Assembly (NCBI RefSeq): GCF_004963255.1
Contig: NZ_SUGA01000018.1
Coordinates: 45,791-109,790 of the forward strand
Reading direction: 5' to 3'
DNA from: Mesorhizobium sp.
Lineage (GTDB): Bacteria; Pseudomonadota; Alphaproteobacteria; Rhizobiales; Rhizobiaceae
Length of the DNA: 64,000 bases
Both the position numbers and the translations under genes were made by a program. Under the pieces are notes generated by a model. That model did not search any database, was not told the origin of the DNA, and saw only the letters and a program-made list of their open reading frames with translations. This document shows positions 8,430-17,397 of the stretch, one piece after another; within the stretch, counting starts at the first letter, position 1; each line of letters opens with the position of its first letter.

Positions 8430-10046
8430 TCAATGCCTGAAATGCCTGACTCCGGTGAACACCATGGCGATGCCGTGCTCGTCGGCGGCGGCGATGACGT
8501 CGTCGTCGCGCATCGAGCCGCCGGGCTGGATCACCGCCGTGGCGCCGGCCTCGATCGCCGACAAGAGCCCGTCGGCGAAGGGGAAGAAGGCGTCCGAGGC
8601 GACGACCGAACCCTTGGTCAGCGGTTCGGCGAGACCGGCGGCTGCCGCCGCGTCCAGCGCCTTGCGGGCGGCGATGCGCGAGGAATCGACGCGGCTCATC
8701 TGGCCGGCGCCGATGCCGACCGTCGCCCCGTCCCTGGCATAGACGATGGCGTTGGACTTCACATGCTTGGCAACGCGGAAGGCGAATTTGAGGTCGGCCA
8801 GTTCCGCCGGCGTCGGCGCGCGCTTCGTCACCACTTTCAATTCGAGGTCGTCGACCACGGCATTGTCGCGGCTTTGCACAAGCAATCCGCCGGCGACCGA
8901 CTTCACCGTCGTGCCGACGGCGCGCGGGTTGGGCAGGCCGCCGGTGACCAGCAGGCGCAAATTCTTCTTCGCCGCGACGATCGCGGCGGCTTCATCGGTC
9001 GCGCCCGGCGCGATGATGACCTCGGTGAAGGTCTTCACGATCTCTTCCGCCGCCTCGACGTCGAGGACGCGATTCATGGCGACGATGCCGCCGAAAGCCG
9101 AGACCGGGTCGCAGGCCAGCGCCTTGGCATAGGCCGCCTTCAGCGAGGAGTCTTCGGCGACGCCACAGGGGTTGGCGTGCTTGATGATGGCGATCGCCGC
9201 CGAGCGGGCCGGATCGAACTCGCCGACGAGCTCGAAGGCGGCGTCGGTGTCGTTGATGTTGTTGTAGGAGAGCTGCTTGCCCTGCAATTGCCTGGCGGTG
9301 GCGACACCGGGCCGCTTGTCGCCCGAGAGATAGAAGCCCGCATTCTGATGCGGGTTCTCGCCATAGCGCATCACCTGCTCGAGCCGGCCGCCGAAAGCGC
9401 GCCATGTCGGGTGCTCGATCTGGAGCTCTTCGGCGAACCAGCCGGAAATTGCTGCGTCATAAGTGGCGGTGCGGGCAAAGGCCTTGGCCGCCAGCTTCTT
9501 GCGGAAGTCGAGCGACAGCGAGCCGAGATTCATCTCCAATGCGTTGACTACTGAAGCATAATCGGCCGGGTCGGTGACGATGGCGACATAGGCGTGGTTC
9601 TTGGCCGAGGCGCGGATCATCGCCGGCCCGCCGATGTCGATGTTCTCGACGATCGAGGCATAGCCGGCGCCGGAGCGGCGCACCTCCTCGAACGGGTAGA
9701 GGTTCGAGACGACGAGGTCGATCGGCTCGATGTGATGATCGCGCATGGCCTTGGCATGCTCGGCATCGTCGCGGATGCCGAGCAGCGCGCCATGCACGGA
9801 AGGATGCAAGGTCTTCACCCGGCCGTCCATAATCTCGGGAAAGCCGGTGAGCTCGGAAACATCGCGCACCGCAAGGCCGGCCTCGGCGATGGTCTTTGCC
9901 GTGCCGCCCGTCGAAACCAGTTCGACGCCAGCGGCGGCGAGCGCCTTGGCAAAGTCGACCAGCCCGGTCTTATCGAAGACGGAAAGCAGGGCGCGGCGCA
10001 CCGGAACGAGATCCGGCGCCGGAATGTTTTTTGTGGGCACGGCCAT
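8430..10046 (-). CDS. purH: Bifunctional AICAR formyltransferase / IMP cyclohydrolase
   Basis: 538 residues, the usual PurH length. It catalyses the last two steps of IMP synthesis: formylation of AICAR by 10-formyl-THF, then ring closure. The N-terminal MGS-like cyclohydrolase domain reads RRALLSVFDKTGLVDFAKAL, then ELVSTGGTAKTI. The C-terminal transformylase domain carries RYGENPHQNA, the KQLSYNNINDTDAA motif and IKHANPCGVA. ATG 10046 fits the family N-terminus and is preceded by GAAAGG; an upstream in-frame extension of 23 codons has no family resemblance. Downstream on the same strand of the heparinase-like gene, as in other Rhizobiales. Confidence 0.97.
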   Translation of the reverse strand: MAVPTKNIPAPDLVPVRRALLSVFDKTGLVDFAKALAAAGVELVSTGGTAKTIAEAGLAVRDVSELTGFPEIMDGRVKTLHPSVHGALLGIRDDAEHAKAMRDHHIEPIDLVVSNLYPFEEVRRSGAGYASIVENIDIGGPAMIRASAKNHAYVAIVTDPADYASVVNALEMNLGSLSLDFRKKLAAKAFARTATYDAAISGWFAEELQIEHPTWRAFGGRLEQVMRYGENPHQNAGFYLSGDKRPGVATARQLQGKQLSYNNINDTDAAFELVGEFDPARSAAIAIIKHANPCGVAEDSSLKAAYAKALACDPVSAFGGIVAMNRVLDVEAAEEIVKTFTEVIIAPGATDEAAAIVAAKKNLRLLVTGGLPNPRAVGTTVKSVAGGLLVQSRDNAVVDDLELKVVTKRAPTPAELADLKFAFRVAKHVKSNAIVYARDGATVGIGAGQMSRVDSSRIAARKALDAAAAAGLAEPLTKGSVVASDAFFPFADGLLSAIEAGATAVIQPGGSMRDDDVIAAADEHGIAMVFTGVRHFRH

Positions 10047-10156
10047 GGCGGGCGGCCTTTCAGAGCTGTTGGAAGGGACGTTGGCCGGCCCTAGCATATG
10101 AGCCCCGGAAATCAAGTGAATCCGGGATCAGGCGCGCAGCCGTTTGCCGGGCAGGT

Positions 10157-11902
10157 TCAGTTGTTTTCGGGATAGCCGGCGATAACGGTGCGGGTCAGCT
10201 GCCAGTGCACTTCGGCAATCTCCGAGGCCTTGAAGGCGAGCACGATCTGCCGGCTGCGGCGCGGACCGCTCAGGCCGGCGAAATAGATCGATTCCTCGAC
10301 CTCCGGCACCACTTCCGCGCAGGTGAAGACCCAACTGTCGCCCTGCGCGGCGGCAAGCGTCAGCCGGTCGTGATCGTCCTGCAGCAGGCTGATGTCGGGG
10401 TGAACATGAAAGCGCACCGTGACGAAGTCGCGGCCGTTGTTGCGGATCGCGGCATTGCCCGGGCGCAGAAAACGGTCGCGCCCGGCAAGCACGTTGCCGT
10501 TCGTGCCGAGCTTCAGCTCGCGCTCATGCAGGAAGCCGAATTGCTGGACATAGCCGTCATGGCGGGCGACGAAGCCCTGCATGCCCTTCTGGTCGAGGCG
10601 CTTGCAGGGCACATGCTGCGGGCCGCCGATCAGCGGCGAACCCAAAAGGTCGCTGACGCGCAGCGAGTGGCTGAAGCGCGCCGACGAGGTGTCGTTGATC
10701 GTCGCGGTCGAATGCGCGGCGGTGGCGCGCGCCAGAGGCCGGAATTCCGGGGCGCCATACGTATCGATGCCGGCATTGACGATGAAGTGCTGGCGCCCGG
10801 AGGAGAGCTCGAAGGCGAGACAGCCGGCATGCGCGGCGTTGGAGACGTCGATCGGCGGCGGCAGGCCGGTGTCGGCGATCACCGTCACGCCGCTCATCGA
10901 AAGGCGCTCATAGCCGGAATGCGGCGCGTGCAGCAGCGGCGCGCCCACCGTGTCGTCATGGCGCAAGATGGTGGCGATGCGGTCATGGATGGTGGCGCCC
11001 ATGCCGTTGAAGCGGGCAAGGCTGCCGTCCTGATGGCGGAAGAAGCGCAGCGCCGGCAACATGCGGTCGATGGCGCCGATCAGGGCCGCCGGCGGCGCCT
11101 CGGCCTGGTTGGCATAGGTCTGGCGCAGCGGCAGGAGATCGGCCAGCAGTTCCAGCACCGCCATCGGTTTGCGCGAGATGTGGCCGCCATCGGGCAGGAT
11201 CTGATGCTCCAGCTCCTCGGCCAGGTTGCGCGTCGCGGAACGCAGCGCCGAAGCCGGCGCCGGCAGCGACAGCGCGGCAAAGGCGAGCGCGATGCGGGCG
11301 CGCAGCCTGGCCTCGCCGTCCGGCATCTCACGCGCCACCGAGCGCAGGTAGCGAATCTGCACGGCAAGCGATTTGAGGAAGGCGCGATAGAACGGGAATT
11401 CGGCGCCTTGCAGCACCACCGAGGAATGCTGCAGCCAGGCGATCACGCGCTTGGCCGTCGTTCCAGGCTCCCAGGCGATGCCCGAAATCTGGTTGCCGTG
11501 CATGGCGATCCAGTCGGTCACCAGGGCTCTCGCGTTGGCGGCGGCGAGCTCGGTGCCGGCGGCGCGCATGTGGCGCAGCCAGCGGAAGCCATGCAGCGAT
11601 TTCTGCCAGCCGCGATTGGGCACGTCGAGCTGAAAGGGCGAGGTGCCGCCGGTCTCGACCAGATGGCCGGACAGCGGGTAGCGGCCGTAATAAATCTCCA
11701 GCGCGATCTGCGGATCGGCGAGTCGCAAATCCGGCGGGGCGATCAGGACGCGTTCGGGCGTGCGGCCGGAATAGCGCCAGCGATAGACCGGACCGGCGCG
11801 CAAACGCCGGCGCGTCTTGCGCCAGAACTCCTTCGCGACGAGCGTCCATAGACGCGTCGTGTTGCCGGCAACAAGTGCCAATAGCCCTCCAGATGTCCCC
11901 AT
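10157..11902 (-). CDS. Heparinase II/III-family protein
   Basis: About 581 residues. The alpha/alpha-toroid N-terminal part (RYPLSGHLVETGG, GIAWEPGTTAKRVIAWLQHS) and the C-terminal beta-sandwich (ELSSGRQHFIVNAGIDTYG; HDGYVQQFGFLHERELKL) are typical of the heparinase II/III-like family common in Rhizobiales next to rsmB and purH. Family members are polysaccharide lyases acting on uronic-acid glycans; the natural substrate in rhizobia is not established. No signal peptide is evident, so a cytoplasmic location is possible. The ATG at 11902 has a weak ribosome site. A TTG seven codons later (11881) follows GGAGGG and is a serious alternative start. Probably co-oriented with, but separately transcribed from, rsmB, because over 500 bases with a palindromic repeat lie between. 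Confidence 0.88.
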   Translation of the reverse strand: MGTSGGLLALVAGNTTRLWTLVAKEFWRKTRRRLRAGPVYRWRYSGRTPERVLIAPPDLRLADPQIALEIYYGRYPLSGHLVETGGTSPFQLDVPNRGWQKSLHGFRWLRHMRAAGTELAAANARALVTDWIAMHGNQISGIAWEPGTTAKRVIAWLQHSSVVLQGAEFPFYRAFLKSLAVQIRYLRSVAREMPDGEARLRARIALAFAALSLPAPASALRSATRNLAEELEHQILPDGGHISRKPMAVLELLADLLPLRQTYANQAEAPPAALIGAIDRMLPALRFFRHQDGSLARFNGMGATIHDRIATILRHDDTVGAPLLHAPHSGYERLSMSGVTVIADTGLPPPIDVSNAAHAGCLAFELSSGRQHFIVNAGIDTYGAPEFRPLARATAAHSTATINDTSSARFSHSLRVSDLLGSPLIGGPQHVPCKRLDQKGMQGFVARHDGYVQQFGFLHERELKLGTNGNVLAGRDRFLRPGNAAIRNNGRDFVTVRFHVHPDISLLQDDHDRLTLAAAQGDSWVFTCAEVVPEVEESIYFAGLSGPRRSRQIVLAFKASEIAEVHWQLTRTVIAGYPENN

Positions 11903-12438
11903 TACCCAAGCGCAAGCTTATGCGATTCAAGAACTTATGCGAAGGCGGATTTCGCCGAAGTGAACCGCTTCACGCCGCGACGGCGGGGTCGTCCCTAAAA
12001 AAGTCATGGCTTTCCGAGGCATACCGAATTGTGTCGATGATGAAATCGACACCTGCTGGGGGGAGCGGACGGAGTCTTGACGATACCTCAAGGCGGACTG
12101 GGATTTGGGTCGGCGCGGCCAGGATCTCACGTCTCCTTTCTATGCTGAGCTCTTCGCGATTTGCCTATGCCTCCGTGACGTCGTCATCCACGGGCGGAGC
12201 GACGCGAAGCGGAGCGCAGACCCGAGGATCCATTCCGTGACTTTCACTGAAGAGCGCCGCGGCGTAGAATTCTGCATCGTTGGGCGTCGCTTCGGCGTAA
12301 CGGAATGGATTCTATGGTCTGCGCGCGTCGCTTCGCTCCTTGCTCCGCCCGTGGATGACGAGGTTCGAAAGCTTCGGCTAATCGCGAAAGCGTGCGATCG
12401 GTTGACAGGGGCACAGCAAACCTCCCACCAGGAAGATC
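11903..12438. other. Intergenic stretch, mostly a palindromic repeat
   Basis: No convincing gene in 536 bases. The short open frames have biased composition and no family features. The second half is occupied by the inverted repeat described at 12176-12366. The first 270 bases show nothing recognisable beyond what must include the heparinase-gene promoter. Confidence 0.6.
12176..12366. repeat. Long palindromic repeat ('GTCATCCACGGGCGGAGC' family)
   Basis: The left arm CGTCATCCACGGGCGGAGCG (about 12181) is mirrored by GCTCCGCCCGTGGATGACGA (about 12345). Inside, AGGATCCATTCCGTGACTTT is mirrored by GTAACGGAATGGATTCTATG, and GCAGACC by GGTCTGC. Total span is about 190 bases with near-complementary arms. 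A shorter relative lies at 23139-23208. A dispersed rhizobial-type palindrome, non-coding. Confidence 0.75.
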
Positions 12439-13812
12439 CTATGCAACCCGTCTCATCCGCGCGGCGAAGAAGCCGTCCAGACCGGAAATCCCCGGCGATT
12501 CAAGCGTCAGGTCGGCGGGCGTCGTCCGCAGCGCGCCCGCAGGCGTGAGGAATGGGTCGAGCTCGGCGAACTCGCCTGGGCGGATCGGGTCGTCGATCAC
12601 CCCGGGGGTTTCGGCAAGAAAGGCGCGGTAAAGCTCCTCGCCTTCGATCGGGTCGAGCGAGCAATTGGAAAAAACGACGCGGCCGCCGGGCCTGACGAGA
12701 CCGACGGCATGGGCAAGCAGGCGACGCTGGAGATCGGCGAGCTTTTCGACGTCCGGCATGGTCTTGGTCCAGGGCACATCGGGATGGCGACGCACGGTTC
12801 CGGTCGAGGAGCAGGGCGCGTCGAGCAGCACGGCGTCGAACAGGTCCGCCGGCTGGTAATCCATGAGGTCGGTCTGGACCAGATCGGCCGTCAGGCCGAG
12901 GCGGTCGAGATTCTGCTTGAGCCGCGCCAGCCGGTTCTTCGAGGTGTCGACCGCGGTGACGTCGGCGCCGGCCAAGATGAGCTGCGCCGTCTTGCCGCCG
13001 GGCGCGGCGCAGAGGTCGGCGACGCGCTGGCCACTTATGTCGCCGAACAGGCGCGCCGGCAGGCTGGCGGCCGTGTCCTGCACCCACCATGCGCCGTCGG
13101 CAAAGCCGGGCAGGTCGATGACATTGGCCGCCAGCTTTTCGACACGCACTGTGCCGGTCGGCAGAACGATGCCGCCCAGGCGCTCGGCCCAGAGCGCAGG
13201 ATCGGCCTTGACGCTGAAATCGACGGGCGCCTCGTGGCGATGCGCGGCAAGAATGGCGCGCGCCTTGTCGGCGCCGTAAGCGGCGGTCAGCCGCTCGGCG
13301 AACCATTGCGGCGCCTCGCTGGTCGCGGCAGGCGCCCGGGCAAGCTCGGCGTCCTTGGCGCGGGCCAGCGAACGCAGCACGCCGTTGACGAGGCCGGAAA
13401 AGCGGGTGGTACGAGGATCGGATTTGGCGTGGGTGACGGCAAGGTCGACGGCGGCGCTGTCCGGAACATCGAGGAACAGGATCTGCGCGGCGGCCACATG
13501 CAGGATGTGCGAGAGTGCCGTGGCATTGGGCGGCAGCGGCTTTTCCAACCGCCTCGACAGCAGCCCGGCAATGGTCATGCGATGGCGCAGCGCGGTCACC
13601 AGGATGGCGCGCACCAGCGCGCGGTCGCGGCCGTCCAGCGCCTTGTATTGCGGGTGGCCGTGCTCGTTGTCGGTCAATCCATCGAGCGGCGTGCGGGCGT
13701 CGATGACGGCGGCCAGCAGCCGCGCCGCCGTCTTGCGCGCGGCAAGGCCGGCTATCTCGTCACCGGCCTTGTGTTGCGCATTACCTGGCTGTCCGCGCCT
13801 CGGCGGCGTCAC
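12439..13812 (-). CDS. rsmB: 16S rRNA (cytosine967-C5)-methyltransferase family protein RsmB
   Basis: 457 residues: an N-terminal NusB-like RNA-binding helical domain (to about residue 140) followed by a Rossmann-fold methyltransferase. The SAM site is VADLCAAPGGKTAQLI. The two catalytic-region cysteines are in DAPCSSTG (followed by RRHPDVPW) and SNCSLDPIEGE, as in RsmB/Nop2-type m5C methyltransferases. The GTG start at 13812 overlaps the htpX stop as GTGA and has GAAAGG about nine bases upstream. An in-frame extension further upstream lies inside htpX and is discarded. Translationally coupled to htpX. Confidence 0.93.
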   Translation of the reverse strand: MTPPRRGQPGNAQHKAGDEIAGLAARKTAARLLAAVIDARTPLDGLTDNEHGHPQYKALDGRDRALVRAILVTALRHRMTIAGLLSRRLEKPLPPNATALSHILHVAAAQILFLDVPDSAAVDLAVTHAKSDPRTTRFSGLVNGVLRSLARAKDAELARAPAATSEAPQWFAERLTAAYGADKARAILAAHRHEAPVDFSVKADPALWAERLGGIVLPTGTVRVEKLAANVIDLPGFADGAWWVQDTAASLPARLFGDISGQRVADLCAAPGGKTAQLILAGADVTAVDTSKNRLARLKQNLDRLGLTADLVQTDLMDYQPADLFDAVLLDAPCSSTGTVRRHPDVPWTKTMPDVEKLADLQRRLLAHAVGLVRPGGRVVFSNCSLDPIEGEELYRAFLAETPGVIDDPIRPGEFAELDPFLTPAGALRTTPADLTLESPGISGLDGFFAARMRRVA

Positions 13813-14837
13813 GACCAGGGACCTTTCGACCGGCGCGGTGCGGTCGGGTTGCGGCCCCAGGGATTGGGTTTCGGCTGCGGTGGTTCGGCAGGCGGCGCGG
13901 GTTCCGTCCGCTTGCCCCACGGACCGGCCGACTCCTCCTCGGGCTGGATGGGCCGCGCGGAAGCCTCGCGCCGATTGGCCGACGACGCACGACCCATCTC
14001 GCTTGCCATCTCCTGCAGCGCGGCGATGCGGTTCTCGGTGCTCGGGTGGGTCGAGAACAGATTGTCCATGCGCTCGCCATGCAGAGGGTTGATGATGAAA
14101 AGATGCGCCATCGCCGGGTTGCGCTCGGCATCCTCATTGGGGATTTGTTCCGCGCCGCGCGCGATCTTGTTGAGCGCCGAAGCCAGCCACAGCGGATTGC
14201 CGCAGATCTCGGCGCCGCGCCGGTCGGCCTCGTATTCGCGGGTGCGGCTCACCGCCATCTGCACGATCATGGCGGCGAAGGGCGCAACGATCATCGCCAC
14301 AAGCACGCCGACGAAGCCGAAGGAATTGTTGTTCTCGCGGCTGCCGCCGAGGAAGAAGGCGAAATTGCCGAGCATCGAGATGGCGCCGGCGAGCGTCGCC
14401 ACGATCGTCATGGTCAGCGTGTCGCGATGCTGGACATGGGCAAGCTCATGCGCCATCACCGCCGCGACCTCCTCGTGGGAGAGGCGCTGGAGCAGGCCGG
14501 TGGACGCGGCCACCGCGGCATTTTCGGGATTGCGGCCGGTGGCGAAGGCGTTGGGCTGCGGGTTGTCGATGAGATAGGTCTTCGGCATTGGCAGGCCGGC
14601 CTGCTTGGCCAGCGCCTGGACGATCGCGTAATATTCGGGCGCGTTCTTCTCGTCGACCTCGACGGCGCGGTTCATCGACAGCACCATCTTGTCGGCGTTC
14701 CAGTAGCTGAACAAATTGGTGCCGGCGGCGATCAGAAGCGCAATGACCATGCCGCCCGAGCCGCCGATCAGATAGCCGACGCCCATGAACAGCGCCGTCA
14801 TCGCGGCAAGCAGCATTGCGGTGCGAAGCGTGTTCAT
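13809..14837 (-). CDS. htpX: Zinc metalloprotease HtpX (M48 family)
   Basis: 342 residues. Two N-terminal membrane segments (AMLLAAMTALFMGVGYLIGG; GMVIALLIAAGTNLFSYW) precede the zinc site H130-E-L-A-H134. Conserved NPQPNAFATGRNPENA and two further hydrophobic segments follow. HtpX is an inner-membrane protease that degrades misfolded membrane proteins during envelope stress. The C-terminal ~45 residues are Pro/Glu-rich, probably disordered, and carry a PNPWGRNPTAPRRSKG tail. First gene of the htpX-rsmB unit; its stop overlaps the rsmB GTG start. Confidence 0.95.
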   Translation of the reverse strand: MNTLRTAMLLAAMTALFMGVGYLIGGSGGMVIALLIAAGTNLFSYWNADKMVLSMNRAVEVDEKNAPEYYAIVQALAKQAGLPMPKTYLIDNPQPNAFATGRNPENAAVAASTGLLQRLSHEEVAAVMAHELAHVQHRDTLTMTIVATLAGAISMLGNFAFFLGGSRENNNSFGFVGVLVAMIVAPFAAMIVQMAVSRTREYEADRRGAEICGNPLWLASALNKIARGAEQIPNEDAERNPAMAHLFIINPLHGERMDNLFSTHPSTENRIAALQEMASEMGRASSANRREASARPIQPEEESAGPWGKRTEPAPPAEPPQPKPNPWGRNPTAPRRSKGPWS

Positions 14838-14942
14838 CGTTTCATCCGTTCGGGGCGATGGAGAATTGGGGTCGATCCTTTTGTGGTCATGGCTATATGA
14901 TGGGAAAGGCCGGCCCCCGTTTCAATCGGCAGGGAATATCGC

Positions 14943-15164
14943 ATGACCGAACTGACCAACAAGACCGAAACCGCGGGCGAAGGCGACGGGCCGCGAAAGA
15001 TGCTGACGCCGGCCGCGAGTCGTGCGCTGGCGGAGGCCGAGGCCAGGCGCAGGGAATATCGCGAGGCCGAGGCAAAATTGCCGAAGGAAATCGGCGGCCG
15101 CGGCGGCAAGGAACCTGGCCGCTATGGCGACTGGGAGGTGAAAGGCCTCACCAGCGACTTCTAG
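14943..15164 (+). CDS. DUF1674 protein, succinate dehydrogenase assembly factor 4 (SDHAF4)-like
   Basis: 73 residues. The C-terminal half contains the family signature: LPKEIGGRGGKEPGRYGDWE then VKGLTSDF, matching the DUF1674/SDHAF4 pattern (E-x-GG..G.EPxRYGDWE..G...DF). SDHAF4 proteins bind the flavinylated SdhA subunit and help assemble complex II; this is family knowledge. The N-terminal half is Glu/Ala/Arg-rich and probably a flexible helix. AGGGAAT precedes the ATG. Divergent from htpX. Confidence 0.87.
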   Translation: MTELTNKTETAGEGDGPRKMLTPAASRALAEAEARRREYREAEAKLPKEIGGRGGKEPGRYGDWEVKGLTSDF

Positions 15165-15172
15165 CCGGATGT

Positions 15173-15300
15173 GCTGATATTCAGGTGAGGCCGGCCTGCA
15201 AATGGCGGCTTCCTGCGCTTCCGGTGCTCACGTACTTTAAGTACGCTCCGCTCCGGTTCTCGGAACCCACCACTTTCGGCTCGGCCTGACCTGAATCTCA
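15173..15300. repeat. Palindromic repeat ('ATTCAGGTGAGGCCGGCCTGC' family), copy 1
   Basis: Begins with GATATTCAGGTGAGGCCGG and ends with GGCTCGGCCTGACCTGAATC, its imperfect reverse complement. The centre has GCTCACGTACTTTAAGTACG, itself a hairpin (GTACTTTAAGTAC), then CTCCGCTCCGGTTCTCGG. Nearly the same sequence recurs at 31822-31947. It lies between the ends of the convergent DUF1674 and HAD genes and may end transcription from both. Confidence 0.85.
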
Positions 15301-15308
15301 ACACATCC

Positions 15309-15974
15309 TCAGGCCGCTGCCTGGGTTGGCGACAAAACGATGAAATCACTTTCGTCCGTCGCAATGCCGATTTCGTCATAGGAACGGATCGTCGGGTGCG
15401 GTGTGACGAGCGGGTGGACGTGCGTGGCGCTGATCACCATCACCGAGGCGCCGGAAGCCTCGCCCGCCGCGATGCCTGCCGGCGCATCCTCGAAGACCAG
15501 GCAGTCGCGCGCCTCGACGCCGAGACGGCTTGCGGCCAGGAGAAAGCAGTCAGGCGCCGGCTTGCCATGGGTGACGTCTTCCGCCGTCACCATCATGGCG
15601 GGCACCGGGATGCCGGCCGCCTGGATGCGCAGCAGCGCCAGCTCGCGCGGCGCCGAGGTGACGATGGCCCAGCGCTCCGGCGGCAGCGATTCCAGGAACG
15701 CGACGGCGCCGGGGATCGGGACGATGCCTTCGAGGTCGTCCGCCTCGGCCTTGAGCAGCGCATCGGCCTCCGCAACCGCATCGACGCCAGCGAGCCTCAG
15801 TCCGGCGATCGTCTCGATCGCCCGCTTACCATGGATCGTCGGCAGGAAGCTTGCCACGTCGAGCCCGTGACGCTCGGCCCATTTCGTCCACACCCGTTCC
15901 GCCGCCGCGATCGAGTTGAGCACCGTGCCATCCATGTCGAACAGGAAGGCAGCGAACTTTGAGCCTGCGAACAT
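15309..15974 (-). CDS. HAD-superfamily hydrolase (sugar-phosphatase / beta-phosphoglucomutase-like)
   Basis: 221 residues. Motif I FLFDMDGTVLNS has the nucleophile/acid pair D-x-D. Motif II is VTSAPRE and motif III is GKPAPDCFLLAA; motif IV is LVFEDAPAGIAAGEASG. The helical cap after motif I places it in subfamily IA with phosphatases acting on small sugar phosphates. Substrate unknown. Upstream on the minus strand lies the promoter region shared with a divergent transglutaminase-like gene. Confidence 0.88.
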   Translation of the reverse strand: MFAGSKFAAFLFDMDGTVLNSIAAAERVWTKWAERHGLDVASFLPTIHGKRAIETIAGLRLAGVDAVAEADALLKAEADDLEGIVPIPGAVAFLESLPPERWAIVTSAPRELALLRIQAAGIPVPAMMVTAEDVTHGKPAPDCFLLAASRLGVEARDCLVFEDAPAGIAAGEASGASVMVISATHVHPLVTPHPTIRSYDEIGIATDESDFIVLSPTQAAA

Positions 15975-16160
15975 CGGGTTTTCCTGGAGAATCGTTTTCG
16001 GGGAGGGCGAAACGTGCTACCCAGTCTAGACCGGCCATCGCTGGCTGAGAAGGCGAGATGCGCGCATTTCGATTCCGCGCGGGAACAACCTTCGGTTCGT
16101 TGCGTTGAAAGGGCTGTCTTCCAAAATCACCAAGGGCCACAACCACCAAGGGGGGATGCG

Positions 16161-17030
16161 ATGCTGATCCGGCTCGGCTACGAAATCGCCATCGAATGCG
16201 CGGCGGCAACGCCGATCATCTCGCTTCTCGACATCCATCCCGACCGGCAAGCCGACATCAAGCGGCAGACGCGGGTCCTGACCTCGCCGTCGGTGCCGAC
16301 CCGGACCTACCATGACCGCTATGGCAATATCTGCCGTCGCTTCACTGCGCCGGCCGGAGGCTTCCGCATCCTCTACGACGCGGCGATCGAGGACAGCGGC
16401 GAGACCGACGAGGTCAACACGCTGGCGCGGGAAACGCCGGTCGCGGAACTGCCCGACGACGTGCTGGTCTATCTGCTCGGCAGCCGCTATTGCGAGACCG
16501 ATCATCTCAGCGACGTCGCCTGGCGGCGTTTCGGCCAGTTGCCGCCCGGCTGGGCGCGCGTCCAGGCAATCGTCGACTATGTCAACAGCCGGCTCTCCTT
16601 CGGCTATGGCTATGCACGCGCCACCCGCACGGCGGCCCAGGCGCATGAGGAGCGGGTTGGTGTCTGCCGTGATTTCGCGCATCTGGCGATCACGCTTTGC
16701 CGATGCATGAACATTCCGGCTCGCTACGTGAACGGCTATCTCGGCGATATCGGAGTGCCGGTCGATCCGGCGCCGATGGATTTCTCGGCCTGGATGGAAG
16801 TCTTCCTCGACGGCAAATGGTACACGTTCGATCCGCGCCACAACCGGCCGCGCATCGGCCGGGTCGTCATCGCGCGCGGCCGCGACGCCACCGACGTGCC
16901 GCTGCTGCACAGTTTCGGTCCGCATCGGCTCGCCCTGTTCAAGGTTTGGACCTATGAGCAGGAAGGCAACCGCTTCAATCCGCCGCACCACGGCGTCGAC
17001 CGGACGGTCAGCGCGCAGATGCTGGCTTGA
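16161..17030 (+). CDS. Transglutaminase-like family protein with substituted catalytic histidine
   Basis: 289 residues. An N-terminal beta-rich domain (MLIRLGYEIAIEC; LDIHPDRQADIKRQTRV) is followed by a transglutaminase core. The nucleophile is C169 in GVCRDFAHLAI, then MNIPARYVNGYL, and the acidic residue is in WYTFDPRHN. The position usually occupied by the triad histidine (D-F-H-A-W) is DFSAW with S209, so cysteine-protease or crosslinking chemistry is doubtful. The ATG at 16161 follows AAGGGGGGA; an upstream extension of 49 codons has no family resemblance. Role unknown. Confidence 0.85.
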   Translation: MLIRLGYEIAIECAAATPIISLLDIHPDRQADIKRQTRVLTSPSVPTRTYHDRYGNICRRFTAPAGGFRILYDAAIEDSGETDEVNTLARETPVAELPDDVLVYLLGSRYCETDHLSDVAWRRFGQLPPGWARVQAIVDYVNSRLSFGYGYARATRTAAQAHEERVGVCRDFAHLAITLCRCMNIPARYVNGYLGDIGVPVDPAPMDFSAWMEVFLDGKWYTFDPRHNRPRIGRVVIARGRDATDVPLLHSFGPHRLALFKVWTYEQEGNRFNPPHHGVDRTVSAQMLA

Positions 17031-17397
17031 GGTCGGGTTATATTAGGTCGGCCTGCGAAGGATGGCCTCCTGCGCTTCGAGTGCCCAAAGACCCAGCGCC
17101 CTGCTGTTTCATCGCGGCTCATGGCTGCCGCTGACCCGCTTCGGCACAGTGCGATTGTGCCGAAGAGAGAACGGCTGCGACAGCCCTCGAGATCATGGTA
17201 AGCGCTTCATTAAGGTCGCTTCGACGGCGCATTTTTCGTTTACTTCCGGTTTACCCACAAATCCGCCGAAAGTCAGTGAAAACAACGTGTTAACTGCCTG
17301 TTAAGCGTCTTTTGGCGGCGGACTCTCCGGGTTCGGCCGAAATCCTGCAACGCCTTTGCCGAGCGGCACGAAGCCGCAGACAGTGGAGGCGGAAGGG
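17031..17397. other. Intergenic region with a decayed palindromic repeat and the TadG-like gene promoter
   Basis: At about 17046-17095, GGTCGGCCTGCGAAGGATGG followed by TGCGCTTCGAGTGCCC resembles a degraded copy of the repeat at 15173 and 31822. The remainder is comparatively AT-rich (TTTTTCGTTTACTTCCGG; GTGTTAACTGCCTGTTAAGC) and presumably holds the promoter of the vWA pilus gene. No gene seen. Confidence 0.5.

Noticed and set aside
11875..12240. Short open frames in the heparinase-rsmB gap
   Set aside because: No ribosome site, biased composition, and part of the region is a palindromic repeat.
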